64,000 bases of DNA, taken from positions 2,170,001 through 2,234,000 of the forward strand of contig NZ_JAQTHU010000001.1 in the NCBI RefSeq assembly GCF_029433255.1, given 5' to 3'. This document shows positions 45,601 to 54,661 of the stretch, piece by piece. A program made the translations under genes and the position numbers. Below the pieces are notes generated by a model that saw nothing but the letters and a program-made list of their open reading frames with translations, ran no database searches and was not told where the DNA came from. The DNA is from Lactobacillus sp. ESL0791 (GTDB lineage: Bacteria; Bacillota; Bacilli; Lactobacillales; Lactobacillaceae). Position 1 is the stretch's first letter. Each line of letters begins with the position of its first letter.

Positions 45601-48075
45601 TATATCAGTTATATTATCTGAAGTCGTCAAGCTGCTGCAATCACGGAACATGGCATACATAGTATTTACCTTACTAGTATCCCAATTAGTAAGCGTCAGA
45701 GCGGTTAAGCTAGTGCAGCCCCGAAACATCTGATCCATACTAATATTGGACACATCCGTAAGTTTCCACTTATTGGTATCAGCAGTATGGTGCAAATCTA
45801 AAGAAGTTAAGCCACTGCAATTATAAAACATACCAGACATAGTCATTACATGACTAGTATCCCAATCAAAGATATTTATACTAGCATTTGCAGTGTTAGT
45901 TCCTGTTGTTAAGCCTGTACAGCCAGAAAACATTGAGCTCATGTAGCAAACAGTCCCAGTATTCCATTTATTCTCAGCAAGAGTAGAACTGGTTGTAATC
46001 AACTTAGTTAAGCTGCTACAATTATAAAACATTGAGTTCATATATATTACTTTGCTAGTATCCCATTTATGTACATCAAAAGACGGATTAATAGGCAAAG
46101 TCTCAGAGTCAGATATGCTCTTTAAATTGCCACAAGAAGCAAACATATTATTCATGTTAACGACGTTACCAGTCTTCCAATTACTGATGCGAAGATTCTG
46201 CAAGCTATTACAATTATAAAACATTGAGCTCATATCTGTTACCTTGCTAGTATCCCAGTTAGTAAGGGTCAAAGTAGTTAAGCTGCTACAACTATAAAAC
46301 ATACTACTCATATTAATAGTTGATACACTCGCAAGATCCCAGTAGTTGGTACCAGCAGTATGACGCAAATCTAAAGAGGTTAGTCCACTGCAACAATAAA
46401 ACATATTAGACATGTTCGTCACTTTATGAGTATCCCAAGCGCTTAAGTCCAAAGTAGTTAAACTTCGACAAGATTTAAACATATAGTTCATGTTAGTCAC
46501 GCTGCTGGTATTCCAACCTGTAAAGGTTATACTATTCAGTTGGCTGTATGGCCAACTATCATTCATTGAAAACATATAGCTCATGTTTGTTACGTTGCTG
46601 GTATCCCATGTACTCAAATTTAAGCTAGTTAATTGCTGACAATTCTCAAACATTTGACTCATATTCGTTACATTGCTGGTGCTCCAAGTGTTGCCAAATG
46701 TAATACTTGTTAATTCTTTATCATTATAAAACATGCCGGCCATATTACCCGCATTGCTGGTATCTAATCCCGTAAGATCTAAAGTGGTTAGTCCCGGAAA
46801 TTGACCTTGACGCCCATAAAGATCTGCAAACATGCAAGACATGTTTGTTCCATTCCCATTAGAATCGCGACTTGTATGCCAGCCACTGCCAAGAGTTATA
46901 GTGGTTAAATGGCTATAGCCGCCAGTATCAAACATGTAAGACATGTTATATACGTTACTAGTGTTCCAGTCCGATAAATTTAAAGTGGTTATACCTGTAT
47001 CATAATAAAACATGTACGACATATTTTTTACTGCACTAGTATCTAACTTGTTGAGACCATCAATTTCTGTAAGACTCGATAAATATGCAAATTTATATGA
47101 ACTATTCTCAGCCAACTTAATTGCATTTGCAGAACCCTGAAATTCTATCTTAGTAATATTGCCAGAAATGCCAAAACTCTGAATCCGCGCAGAAGAAAGA
47201 GTTCCACCGCTAGTGAAAGTCAAAGTGCCGCTATTATAAGTCCAAGTAACATTGCCATCGGTCCCTGAATTAGAACGCAGTGAAATCCCATCTTGAGGGC
47301 TCACCTGCTCTTTTTCTGTAGTGTACTCTGCCAGAAGAGCCGCCAGCTTATCCGAGGCCGCAGTGATGTCGGCAAGCAGCTTGGTCTGATCATCTTCCGA
47401 CAATGGTGAACTGCCCAAATCGTGATATTTATTAGCCACTGTTTGTGCCTGGGTAACAGCTGCTTGCAAGGCTTCCTGTCTTTCCTGCGTGTCTTGCTTA
47501 TATTTGTCAGAAGTGCTGATTGTCTTAGCTTGATCCAATGCAGTGTTCAAGCTCGTTGCTGCTGCATTCAGTTTCTGCTCTGCTTCAACTTTCTTGCTTT
47601 GCTCAGCTGTATCTTCTGGCTGCTGCTCAGCAGAACTAGACGGCGCAGAAGTTGCCCCCTCTTCACTTGTCTTAGGTGTTTCAGGTACTGTTGTGTCACG
47701 CAAAAATGAAGTTAACCCTGCAAAAGTCGTCAGCTTAACTTTGGCTTGATCACTGGCCGCTGCCTGGCTATGCTTTCCTGCCTGTGTCTGATTGTCATTA
47801 ACAGAAGCATTGGTGCCTGCAGTGGTAGTTGTATCAGCTTGTTGCTGCTTAGCTGAGCTAGTTGTTGTCTGCCCCTGATTATTAGTTTGCACATTGCTCT
47901 CGCCTTGCGGCTTTTGGGCATCAGCTTTAACTACTTGATTATTAGCATTAACAAAACCAAGACCAATCAGAACAGAAGCAGCTCCAACTGTTAGCTTGCG
48001 AATTGAAAAGTGTTCTTGTTTGTTCTGCGATCCAATTTTCTTTGACCGCTCAGTAAAGTTATTCCTACTCAACAT
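39694..48075 (-). CDS. Unit 2 A-type giant surface protein (YSIRK, FIVAR-like, DUF285, Rib-like, 4x SLAP)
   Basis: 2793 residues, the largest protein in the window. It has a YSIRK signal (FSIRKLTVG about 22-31, cleavage after VVKA near 50), a Gln/Thr/Ala-rich stretch, the KLTTFAGLTSFLRD motif (114-127), an FIVAR-like helical linker (about 150-255), DUF285 repeats (about 322-1491) with 17 successive Cys-type repeats, a cap with a Cys-Pro motif, about nine beta modules, and four SLAP repeats (about 2535-2793). ATG 48075 is followed directly by TTG 48072. The TTG has the 7-nt Shine-Dalgarno spacing conserved in the array, so either could be used. The C-terminal roughly 400 residues are nearly identical to the unit 1 A protein. 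First gene of unit 2. Confidence 0.92.
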   Translation of the reverse strand: MLSRNNFTERSKKIGSQNKQEHFSIRKLTVGAASVLIGLGFVNANNQVVKADAQKPQGESNVQTNNQGQTTTSSAKQQQADTTTTAGTNASVNDNQTQAGKHSQAAASDQAKVKLTTFAGLTSFLRDTTVPETPKTSEEGATSAPSSSAEQQPEDTAEQSKKVEAEQKLNAAATSLNTALDQAKTISTSDKYKQDTQERQEALQAAVTQAQTVANKYHDLGSSPLSEDDQTKLLADITAASDKLAALLAEYTTEKEQVSPQDGISLRSNSGTDGNVTWTYNSGTLTFTSGGTLSSARIQSFGISGNITKIEFQGSANAIKLAENSSYKFAYLSSLTEIDGLNKLDTSAVKNMSYMFYYDTGITTLNLSDWNTSNVYNMSYMFDTGGYSHLTTITLGSGWHTSRDSNGNGTNMSCMFADLYGRQGQFPGLTTLDLTGLDTSNAGNMAGMFYNDKELTSITFGNTWSTSNVTNMSQMFENCQQLTSLNLSTWDTSNVTNMSYMFSMNDSWPYSQLNSITFTGWNTSSVTNMNYMFKSCRSLTTLDLSAWDTHKVTNMSNMFYCCSGLTSLDLRHTAGTNYWDLASVSTINMSSMFYSCSSLTTLTLTNWDTSKVTDMSSMFYNCNSLQNLRISNWKTGNVVNMNNMFASCGNLKSISDSETLPINPSFDVHKWDTSKVIYMNSMFYNCSSLTKLITTSSTLAENKWNTGTVCYMSSMFSGCTGLTTGTNTANASINIFDWDTSHVMTMSGMFYNCSGLTSLDLHHTADTNKWKLTDVSNISMDQMFRGCTSLTALTLTNWDTSKVNTMYAMFRDCSSLTTSDNITDISSWNTGNVANMKEMFENCNQLKKLNISNWNTSNVQNMAQMFQDCKQLGNDGTDTLNIGKWNTSKVRGSNTQYTDNNPSGWVESFYDGMQFMFYNCTSLKKLDLHAYTDGPDSHWDVSDTAETYPDNRTNTMDRMFAGCSNLEDLDIHSWDTTNVTRMSYMFYNCTKLNSTTIHDGSTPGAPTAFTLNSSGTYWNTGKVTTMQGMFKNCTSLNNIDFKGGWINSHLADMSYMFYGCTSLTGASVDANGIADFKTSTVSTMSYMFYGDSKIKDLVLKYNASNLNDMSYMFAKMYTPASGSPVTPETGLRYIDITGIDTSTVTDMSHLFDGDKLLNNLDVTHFNTNFTENMSFMFADCVSLTADGTTEVLDDIVSDPGSLYRPSSSTVKCGFSVSSWNTRYVTDMSYMFAGTTALTKIGDVSQWKTSNVQYMNSMFYNAKKLGSDSDLDLSGWNTSSVTDMNYMFSGAEGLTTLKLGPNWDTSNVGTNGGSGIHHLNGMVAMFNDNKNLTTIDNNGARWDTSNVTNMSNMFNGDAKITNLDFVDNFNTSKVQNMNNMFNGAESLTALKLGSNWTTKSITSYANTPDYWSDGTLCGVTPPWNSGLLNMFSDTKKLKELDISSFVDINSFTSNIYSRMSNMFNNMGADSSVQTFKLTLGQFKINPNAFGNFKWMNIQAKGDSIDDNHPNGNSYTLAEFKSLYNPNSDAGCPVGTITYILRSHGADNERYEPQTVVIQAHMNQHFYVNNLTQYPMSELLSFTDREDGTSKSYNDLISKTDDINPDKKAIDSVKWLLDPVKRWSMDSEGNVVPSGGVLDQDGKIVADAKNTPAADKGNAVIQVTYGDGTKGNVPVKIELPNFGVGDMQEVTAIGISPDDTQARAAVKTSDLGNPHPTEWGKSDLTYSWVKGEHDLSPLEDNDVSSAGDLHVAVKISYTNKIDQRDDGYEVIPVTLLVNQYSDEFPISIVTDGVPPVARSIATHAIGDSGTLVVPKPKAFSKSGTNVTDMTNLIMVTDAASGFTNVDHPLDVSVDRIIDHLDWASGGAPTVIDNGAGGGSNCQIVAYYTDRSQGAGVWVKVKTYGGKSNDSALSATVGIDANRPLATTYAAVDALDPDSVTAISNRYSLNNNDFKWSTLPDRVNEPSTATGGIQHDFIIIDYHDGTTQAVPVILKVNDTSTRYNNVKYDNSTRFSIHAADDTTAVPILDFNTIKNHLTYGTPPAPIPIGDIRTVDWASTTGSVPGYTSDDISSTPEDAMLQATYQDGSISAPITVPVTIEGATVPPTDTDPVSQVHYAKYTYPDGQVPPAADFLNAHGTKAPASYGLNDADYKWVDASSHQELAVNDATGNIAAAVEVTYHDGTHQYLPVTLILQTMADQHAGEFTPNSLTTHVGVDPNNFNVHSYVTNHGSLAEGQGANDYQIVWQTQPDTSAAGLKDDGTKDVNAAARITFNKDGSQLTVPVPVTINGAVLKNSDTAKTLYLNDAALSADEQADIINYYVNSSKLGSYAPTYTIKLNDSKAKITVHYNDGITQTLPNVPFKVIRPVTQQATTYQGNTITAQQVLANYSELASIPGMTMTDELSGINFNQTGTQTGQAILNYASGDPAFSDFNGSFAVPVTVKVNVRPVDNSMAANFHPNVGGVQVPQYTDLPSHNNYADQAVTNANEMPAGTNYTWDTTSTANTSTKDKTDKTFVTVNYPDGSVDSIPVKVNVSDPQESDIVLKHNAYLYDKQGKRVNGQTLQSGSTVKTYGTALINNRMYYIIEADKYYIKASNVVGKKRKLDSTAHVYDKYGQQTNDQVIYAGTGVTTYGTPVMIKGQKYYLIDDNKYVPAANFPPASDTWIDPTVHGNSDTSGGVKKETMHAAYFYNKNGKRKSKAILKAGSSVVTYGKTTIKHKQYYVLDNDEFLLASNIDAVKRHIKHQASVVDRYGKATGKKLHKGSKVSVYGKAVKIKGVSCYVIGDNQYVKASKLK

Positions 48076-48122
48076 TTGACCTCCTGATTATCTGTCTTTA
48101 AATATAATTATATATATAGTTA

Positions 48123-48151
48123 ATGATAAAGCAAAATGCGATTTTTGTAAA
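48123..48151 (-). promoter_or_regulatory. Promoter of unit 2
   Basis: TTTACA (48146-48151), 17-nt spacer, TATCAT (48123-48128). Immediately upstream lies the box ATTAAAAATAACG shared with unit 1. Confidence 0.7.
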
Positions 48152-48462
48152 CGTTATTTTTAATAACAATTAGAAAAAAATTAATAACACTGGCCTTTAG
48201 TTGAAAGGTATTTTAAAGCATATTCTACTTACAGGTAATACTTATATATCAAACGAAAAGAAGCAGACAGACAATGATTGTACGGTGAAACAGCAAACGA
48301 TTTTAAAACAAAAAATCATTACAATATTTCTTTATAACTAAATAATTACAAGGTTTTAAATTATAATCAAATACTTAGTAAGGTATAGGATAATTCGGCA
48401 AAAAGACAATAACAGTTTAGGCAGTAAAAAAAGGCGCGCAAAAAATTAGCTTTTAATAAAAA

Positions 48463-48498
48463 TAACAGTGAAAATATCTTTTTCACCCGTTACTGTTA
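48463..48498 (-). terminator. Conserved hairpin, possible second terminator
   Basis: TAACAGT (48463-48469) pairs with ACTGTTA (48492-48498), with an inner GAAAA/TTTTC stem. On the minus strand the hairpin is followed by TTATTTTTATT. A diverged copy is at 63544-63565 upstream of unit 1. Confidence 0.45.
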
Positions 48499-48720
48499 GA
48501 TTAACTGTTACTATTTAGTACGAAGAACCTGCAGGTTTTTGGTGATTTTTGTTTGCATGATAAAAGCAATTTTAACTATAAGCTATAAATGGCAATTTGG
48601 CAGTATTTGTAGCACTTGATTTTATGAGATTTATGTTATTTTAGGGGATATTTTGCTTGAAAATGATTCATATTCGAGTCAAAAATGGTAGATTATGATT
48701 TTAAAAAGCAATATACAAAC

Positions 48721-48770
48721 ATCAAAATAAGACCGATGAAGAAGTTCAATCTCCATCAGTCTTATTTTTT
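48721..48770 (-). terminator. Terminator of unit 1
   Basis: AATAAGACCGATGAAG and CTCCATCAGTCTTATT pair along about 16 positions with two or three wobbles around a 9-nt loop. T-rich sequence follows on the minus strand. It lies about 20-70 nt after the B stop. Confidence 0.75.
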
Positions 48771-48791
48771 CTTGTTCAATCGATTAAATCT

Positions 48792-51700
48792 TTAATTTAT
48801 TGCATCGGCCTTGATAAACTCGTTGATACCAATTGCGTAATACTTTCCGTGCTTTATTTTTACATGTGCGCCGTACGTCGTTATCTCAGTGCCTTCATAA
48901 ATGGTCTTATCTGCAATCCGCTGACCCGATTTGTCATAAACGTAACTGGTCTTAATCAGCCTGCGCTTCTGCCCATCAATATTGCCGGCTTTAACATATT
49001 GATTACCTTCCAGATGGTAATAGAGTTTGCCTTCAAGCAGCGCTGTGCCATAGGTTTTGACCTTAAGTCCCTGCTGCAAGACACGGTTAGTAACCCGGTT
49101 AGCATCTTGATTATAAATATACGAATTGTGCATCAGGATTGCTTCGTTAAGCGTAGGCCCAACCACCGTTACCTTTACCGGTACCGAAACAAATGTCCCG
49201 TTCGGATAACAAACGTTGACGAAACTGCTGTATGTGCCTTCCTTATCCGTTGCTGGAATATGATCTTTGTCCCAAACATATTCACAGCCGTTCGGCATTG
49301 CATTAACACTGGTCACAGCACCTTTGGCATATTCATTATGGGCTGCAAGGTCGGTATGCTGTGGGACGATAACGCTGCCTGAGAGCAGTTTAACTATTTT
49401 GGAATCTGCAGAATGAATAGCCTTAGAAACATCGGTATGGCTAACCATAACTGTTACTGGTATGGTTTCATTAATCGTCGGAAAGCCGCTGGAACTAAAG
49501 CTTATTACGAAATTACCATATTGCTCGCCCAGCTGTGTCAGGTTGATGCCAGTAATTGCATCACTAATATAGGCACCGGTGCTTGCAACATCATCATAAT
49601 TAAGCAGAACTTGTCTGATATAATTAGAACCCAAAACAGAATTTTGATCGGCTGCAAGAACATTGTTGCTAATCTGACCCCTAACTAACTTCAAAGGAAT
49701 GTTAGTAAAAACTTGCTGTGCATTGCTATCCCCGCCATATGTAACTGTCAAAGTAACAGTGTCACCTGTCTGGGTTAATGCATAGGCTGGTTTTGACTCA
49801 GGCGGTAAAGAGCTAATCTTGCTGGTATCAAGGTAATAAGAAGCAATGGTGTTCACCTGGTTTTGGTCAATATCCGCACCCGAACTGCCCAGGTAAACCC
49901 GCTTAGGTGAAGCAGAAGTTTTCAGCTTTGCCCCAACCAGCGTAATAGTAACATTAACAAGTTGTGTTGAATCACCACGATTAAATGTAACTTTAATCGT
50001 CTTACTAATCTGCTTTTCATTGGCATTGCCTAAATTGGCAGCCGTTAAATCAGGTGCCCCGTCTACCCAGGAAAGACTATATTCTGATTTATTAACATCA
50101 GTATTAGTAGCAGTATCTATAACACTAACCAGATGCTTATCCAAAGTAAGTTTTTTGCCAACGGGAACTGTTTGGTCATGCCCAGTGCATCTGCTTACTC
50201 CGGCTCTAGTATTAATTGTCAGCGTAATTGGCAAATATTGGTGTGTGTTGTCGGAATAGGTAACCTCAATTGCCGCATTAATCGTACCATGGATAGTGCC
50301 ATCATTTAAATCTGACAGGGAAAGCTCATCATGTGTAGGATCATTCCTTACCCATTTATATGTCGGAACAAAATGAGCTGCATTAGGCTTAACTACTAAA
50401 GATTCTGCAGTAGGTACCGTACCTTGAACATAAGCTACACTGTAATCAGAACCGGAATGTTCAATATTTGCGTGGTTAGCGGTATCAATAGCAGCTCCTT
50501 CAACATCAAATTGTGCACCATTAAGACTAGTCACCGAGCCATCAGTATAAACGATATCTATTTTATGAGTCTGCGATGCGGAACCATCACTATGAGGTTC
50601 ATCACCTTGATGCCAGACAATTTTAGATATTTTATCAGACGGATAGGTAACCGGAGTACCACTATCTGTCAAAGTCAACAAGTCATTAATTTTATCAGAA
50701 TTAGTAATTATTGGCACCAAACTATGATGATCACTATCAACTGACTCACCAGTACCAGAGGAAGTGGCATGAATAATAATATGATTACCTGTCAATGTAG
50801 GTGTGCAAGTCTGGCTCAAGGATGTGACCTTCAAAGTTACCGGGACTGCTTGTTTAGTCCCATCATGATAATCAATCAAAACGTAAATATTTTGCGTACC
50901 AGTATGAGTAACATTCGGAGTTGAACTAGCATCTCCATGTACAGACCAGCTATATGTTAGATTATTATACGTACCAGTAGCAATTTTAGTAATATCAATA
51001 GCCTCTTTAGCCGTAGTTGCATTTAATTCATTCGAGTGATTAATAGACACAGAATGTTCTGCGCTGCTTGCTTGTCCGCCAGAAAGATCAACATAAACAG
51101 GATTAGTTGACGGATTACCCACCAGCGCAGTTGCACCATCCTGATAAGTTATTTTAATCTGCTGATTTGCTATATTGGTGCCAAGGTTCAGTGTTGGCTT
51201 AGCAACCCATTCAACCTTTTGAATAATTTCAGACAAGCCCTCGGTTATCGCAGGTCCAGTTGTTCCTAAAGTTTGATCTGTGACCGGCCTGACATCAAGA
51301 AAGTCTTTCCACTTACCAGGATCATTAAATTCAACTGGATCAGAATTATCGCTGCTAGGAACCGTTAATTGGTGCTCATGTAATAAACCCGTATTTTTAA
51401 AAGCTATTTTATATGCAGAGTCATAATTCTGCACTTCCAATTTTACGGGTTCTATTTGAGAACCATCATCTTCACCAGTAGGAGTTGTATAACTAATTTT
51501 GACCCCGACATCATACTGACCTGGGTTTGGTAAATCGTCTGACTTTAACTCTCGCCAATCATGAGTGTGGCTGTCCTTGATCATCCATGAATAGGACAAG
51601 GTCCAATTGTTATTCCCCCACTTACCAGGTGCAGGAGATACGGGAGCAGACGGGGTTGTCGAGGAAGATGAAAAATCCCCGCCTATCTTCAGTGCAGCTT

Positions 51701-54638
51701 TAGCCTTGGTTTCACTTGGCACCATATTCTTTTGCGTATACTGCCCGGTCCCTTCTTCCACTGTTGGCAGCCAAACATTAACAGGAACATCGATAAATGT
51801 ACCATCACCAAAGGTTACTCTGACAACGGCATTACCCTTTTGGTCAGCAGTCTTATTAGCCGCATCAGACGTAATATTACCGGCAAAATCAATTGCACCT
51901 CCTGAATCCAAACTGCCATTATTTTTCATTACCTTGGGATCTGGTTTAGACGTATCAAGCGGGTCATCCCGGTTTTTCCCGTCTTCCCACGTAATAGACT
52001 TAATAGTATAATCACCTTTTGTCTTAAAATAATCTTCCTTACTCTTTAAGGTTTTAATCGGATAATAATTATTGCTATCGTCTTTATCCTTAAGAGTGAC
52101 TGAGTTTAAGTTTTCAAGATCATTAGCTACCTGGGCCTTGAGCATCCCCTTATGAGCATAGATAACTGGTACTGTTCCATCAAAGCTATAGCGTTTATTA
52201 CCATGATTATGCAAAAGCAGCGTATAAATATGGTCTGGGCTTGCTATCGGAGGTTCAGCATTATAACGATTCTCTAAATCTCCAAATGATATTGCCCCGT
52301 CCGAAACATACTGGTAATGACCATCGATCTTAACAAGCTTAACAATCTCAAGGTCAAAGCCTAACGGATTAAAGCCTGACCAAGCATCTACGGTAATCTT
52401 AAAATTGCCTAACTCCAAATGTAAAGTATTAGCATAATCATTGGCGCTGCCAGTTCCTTTAAACATATAATGCATATCAGCAACTCTAGTTGTCACAAAT
52501 GTCTGACTATTAGTAGTTTGATTTTTACCAAGATTCAACGTCTGCAAATGGCTAGTATATAAGAACATATTGAACATATTTGTAACTTTACTGGTATCCC
52601 ACTTACTTAAGTCTAATGATGTTAAACCACTAGCATATGAAAACATTTGCGACATATTCGTAACTTGACTAGTATTCCAGGTGCTCAAATTTATTGTAGC
52701 TAAATTTTTTGCACTATAAAACATACTAGCCATATCCGTAACTTGGCTGGTATCCCAGTTACTCAGATCTAACGTTGTCACTGGGTCATCATGGGCTTCT
52801 GGTGCTGTACTCAAACTACTGCTAAGACCAAAAAACATTGCATCCATGTTTTTAAAATTGCTGGTATTCCAATCACTAACTCCAATATTGGTCAATGATG
52901 TATTTGTAAGATGATAAGTATCCATAAACATCCCCTCGGCATGCGCAACATGACCCATATCCCAATGAGCTGAGCCGCTGATTGTTTTCAGGTTAGTATC
53001 ATCTGAAAACATGTTATGCATTGAATAAACCTTTGAGGTATCCCAACCTGGACCCAATATGAGTGTTGTAAGTGCACTATCACCTGAAAACATATTGGAC
53101 ATACTATAATGCAGATAAGCATTCTCAACTCTATTTTCACTATTAGGAGGAAAATTATCACGATCTTCCTGGGCAATACCGCTGGTATCCCATGTAGAAA
53201 GATCTAATTTTGTAAGAGAAGAATCGCCAGAAAACAGGCCAGCCATATTATCAACCTGACTGACATTCAGCTTTTCAAGTCCTGTAAGATCGGTTAAAGA
53301 TCTAAAGCCACTAAATACACCACCGCTATTACTGCCATCGCAGCCTAGAGAAGTTATCCCGTCAGTAATCAATTGGCTAACATCCAACTTCTTTAAAGTA
53401 TATCTTAAAACACCAAAATCAGAATAATTTAGTTTGCTTACCCTAATCTTAGGTAAAACTATTTCAGTTAAAGCGCCGTCGCCATAAAACATTGAATAAT
53501 AATCATCATCATTGTAATTAAGATTTATACGTTGAGGAGAACCTGAAGCAGTATTTCCTGAACCGGTATGATTAATACCATGAGCCATTGTTAGAGATTT
53601 TAATGAATCATTATCCCTAAACATATTATCCATACTAATAACATTAGACATGTCCCAGTTATTAAGATTTAAATGCAGCAATCTAATATCATTTTCAAAC
53701 ATATTGTCCATATACCAAACAGAACTAGTATCCACGCCATCTAAACCCTCAATTTCTTTAAGATCTGTTAGATTAGCAAACTTAAACCGAGAATTCTGAT
53801 TCAGCTTGATTTGTCCCTGAGAATTGTCAAGCTTAATTACCTTAATTGCGTTCACGGGAATGCCAGAAGGAAAATATGTCATATCTGATTTATCATGGTC
53901 CAGACCCGATCGAGAGTTGGTAAGAACTGAAGTTGTACCCAGCATACCAGCTGCTAAACTATTATCATGACTGTTGTCTGCCATTGCCGTAAAAGTTATC
54001 GTCTTAGAGCGACTGTCGTATGTCCACTTACAATTTCCGTCCAGTCCTTCAGCGTGGTGCGAATTAGTGTCCCCTTGGGGCCCAACTGTAACTGGTTCTG
54101 GTTCAGGCAATTTCTCTGCACCAGTAGAATCTGGTGTTGACCCAACTGACGCTGCAGAAGCAGCTGCCACACTTCCCATACCAGTGCTGGAAGCCGAAAC
54201 AGGTGTGGATGCCGCAGAAGATGCGGCACTGCCTGTGCTACTGCCAGCCGCTGCACTGCTCTCTGCTGTGCTTGTACTGCTTGCAGCAGCGCTGCTGGTA
54301 CTGCCCTGTGATTCCTGCGGTACTTCCAGTTCACCCCTTAAAAAGGATGTTAAACCGGCATATGTGGCTAGATTGGCCTGCTTAGACTTAACAGGTACAG
54401 CCTCCTTCTGCTTGGCGGCCGCTTTACCTGCTTTATTAGCCGTTACATTTTCTTCATTTTCTTCATCTGGCCCTTTAATTGCGTCAGCCTTAACCACTTG
54501 ATTATTAGCCTGAATAAAACTGAAACCCAAGAGAACTGAAGTTGTACCAATTGTCAATTTACGCAGGGAAAAATGTTCCTGCTTATTCTGCAGTTCGCTT
54601 TTTCTTTTTCGTTCATTACTATTATTTTTGCTTAACAC
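48792..54638 (-). CDS. Unit 1 B-type giant surface protein (YSIRK, DUF285, Rib-like, 2x SLAP)
   Basis: 1948 residues from GTG 54638 (GGAGG 8 nt upstream). It has a YSIRK signal (FSLRKLTIG about 23-31), the NLATYAGLTSFLRG motif (89-102), a Ser/Ala/Thr-rich linker to about 190, DUF285 repeats (about 276-753, longer than in other B proteins), a cap, beta modules including T-H-Q-Y-L-P, and two SLAP repeats (about 1831-1948). The Rib-like module before SLAP has an unusual Cys (FVNVCYPNG) where the unit 2 copy has Arg. It follows its A gene by 23 nt with no separate promoter. Predicted to be exported and held non-covalently on the wall; the bound ligand is unknown. Confidence 0.92.
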   Translation of the reverse strand: MLSKNNSNERKRKSELQNKQEHFSLRKLTIGTTSVLLGFSFIQANNQVVKADAIKGPDEENEENVTANKAGKAAAKQKEAVPVKSKQANLATYAGLTSFLRGELEVPQESQGSTSSAAASSTSTAESSAAAGSSTGSAASSAASTPVSASSTGMGSVAAASAASVGSTPDSTGAEKLPEPEPVTVGPQGDTNSHHAEGLDGNCKWTYDSRSKTITFTAMADNSHDNSLAAGMLGTTSVLTNSRSGLDHDKSDMTYFPSGIPVNAIKVIKLDNSQGQIKLNQNSRFKFANLTDLKEIEGLDGVDTSSVWYMDNMFENDIRLLHLNLNNWDMSNVISMDNMFRDNDSLKSLTMAHGINHTGSGNTASGSPQRINLNYNDDDYYSMFYGDGALTEIVLPKIRVSKLNYSDFGVLRYTLKKLDVSQLITDGITSLGCDGSNSGGVFSGFRSLTDLTGLEKLNVSQVDNMAGLFSGDSSLTKLDLSTWDTSGIAQEDRDNFPPNSENRVENAYLHYSMSNMFSGDSALTTLILGPGWDTSKVYSMHNMFSDDTNLKTISGSAHWDMGHVAHAEGMFMDTYHLTNTSLTNIGVSDWNTSNFKNMDAMFFGLSSSLSTAPEAHDDPVTTLDLSNWDTSQVTDMASMFYSAKNLATINLSTWNTSQVTNMSQMFSYASGLTSLDLSKWDTSKVTNMFNMFLYTSHLQTLNLGKNQTTNSQTFVTTRVADMHYMFKGTGSANDYANTLHLELGNFKITVDAWSGFNPLGFDLEIVKLVKIDGHYQYVSDGAISFGDLENRYNAEPPIASPDHIYTLLLHNHGNKRYSFDGTVPVIYAHKGMLKAQVANDLENLNSVTLKDKDDSNNYYPIKTLKSKEDYFKTKGDYTIKSITWEDGKNRDDPLDTSKPDPKVMKNNGSLDSGGAIDFAGNITSDAANKTADQKGNAVVRVTFGDGTFIDVPVNVWLPTVEEGTGQYTQKNMVPSETKAKAALKIGGDFSSSSTTPSAPVSPAPGKWGNNNWTLSYSWMIKDSHTHDWRELKSDDLPNPGQYDVGVKISYTTPTGEDDGSQIEPVKLEVQNYDSAYKIAFKNTGLLHEHQLTVPSSDNSDPVEFNDPGKWKDFLDVRPVTDQTLGTTGPAITEGLSEIIQKVEWVAKPTLNLGTNIANQQIKITYQDGATALVGNPSTNPVYVDLSGGQASSAEHSVSINHSNELNATTAKEAIDITKIATGTYNNLTYSWSVHGDASSTPNVTHTGTQNIYVLIDYHDGTKQAVPVTLKVTSLSQTCTPTLTGNHIIIHATSSGTGESVDSDHHSLVPIITNSDKINDLLTLTDSGTPVTYPSDKISKIVWHQGDEPHSDGSASQTHKIDIVYTDGSVTSLNGAQFDVEGAAIDTANHANIEHSGSDYSVAYVQGTVPTAESLVVKPNAAHFVPTYKWVRNDPTHDELSLSDLNDGTIHGTINAAIEVTYSDNTHQYLPITLTINTRAGVSRCTGHDQTVPVGKKLTLDKHLVSVIDTATNTDVNKSEYSLSWVDGAPDLTAANLGNANEKQISKTIKVTFNRGDSTQLVNVTITLVGAKLKTSASPKRVYLGSSGADIDQNQVNTIASYYLDTSKISSLPPESKPAYALTQTGDTVTLTVTYGGDSNAQQVFTNIPLKLVRGQISNNVLAADQNSVLGSNYIRQVLLNYDDVASTGAYISDAITGINLTQLGEQYGNFVISFSSSGFPTINETIPVTVMVSHTDVSKAIHSADSKIVKLLSGSVIVPQHTDLAAHNEYAKGAVTSVNAMPNGCEYVWDKDHIPATDKEGTYSSFVNVCYPNGTFVSVPVKVTVVGPTLNEAILMHNSYIYNQDANRVTNRVLQQGLKVKTYGTALLEGKLYYHLEGNQYVKAGNIDGQKRRLIKTSYVYDKSGQRIADKTIYEGTEITTYGAHVKIKHGKYYAIGINEFIKADAIN

Positions 54639-54646
54639 GATGCATT

Positions 54647-54651
54647 CCTCC
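54647..54651 (-). promoter_or_regulatory. Shine-Dalgarno of the unit 1 B gene
   Basis: GGAGG 8 nt before GTG 54638, inside the 23-nt A-B gap; the longer in-frame start at 54653 would overlap it. Confidence 0.82.
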
Positions 54652-54661
54652 AAATCCTATA

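Larger units (their letters stand above)
48076..48791. other. Intergenic region between units 1 and 2
   Basis: 716 bp without a gene. It holds the unit 1 terminator, a conserved hairpin at 48463-48498, AT-rich DNA and the unit 2 promoter. It is recognisably related to 62900-63700 upstream of unit 1 but more diverged than the repeat around units 3-5. Confidence 0.75.

Noticed and set aside
48849..49382. 177-codon plus-strand frame, with a similar one at 34100-34633
   Set aside because: Both lie antisense to the same SLAP and Rib-like codons of two near-identical B genes, so the similarity follows from the real genes. No Shine-Dalgarno or promoter supports them.
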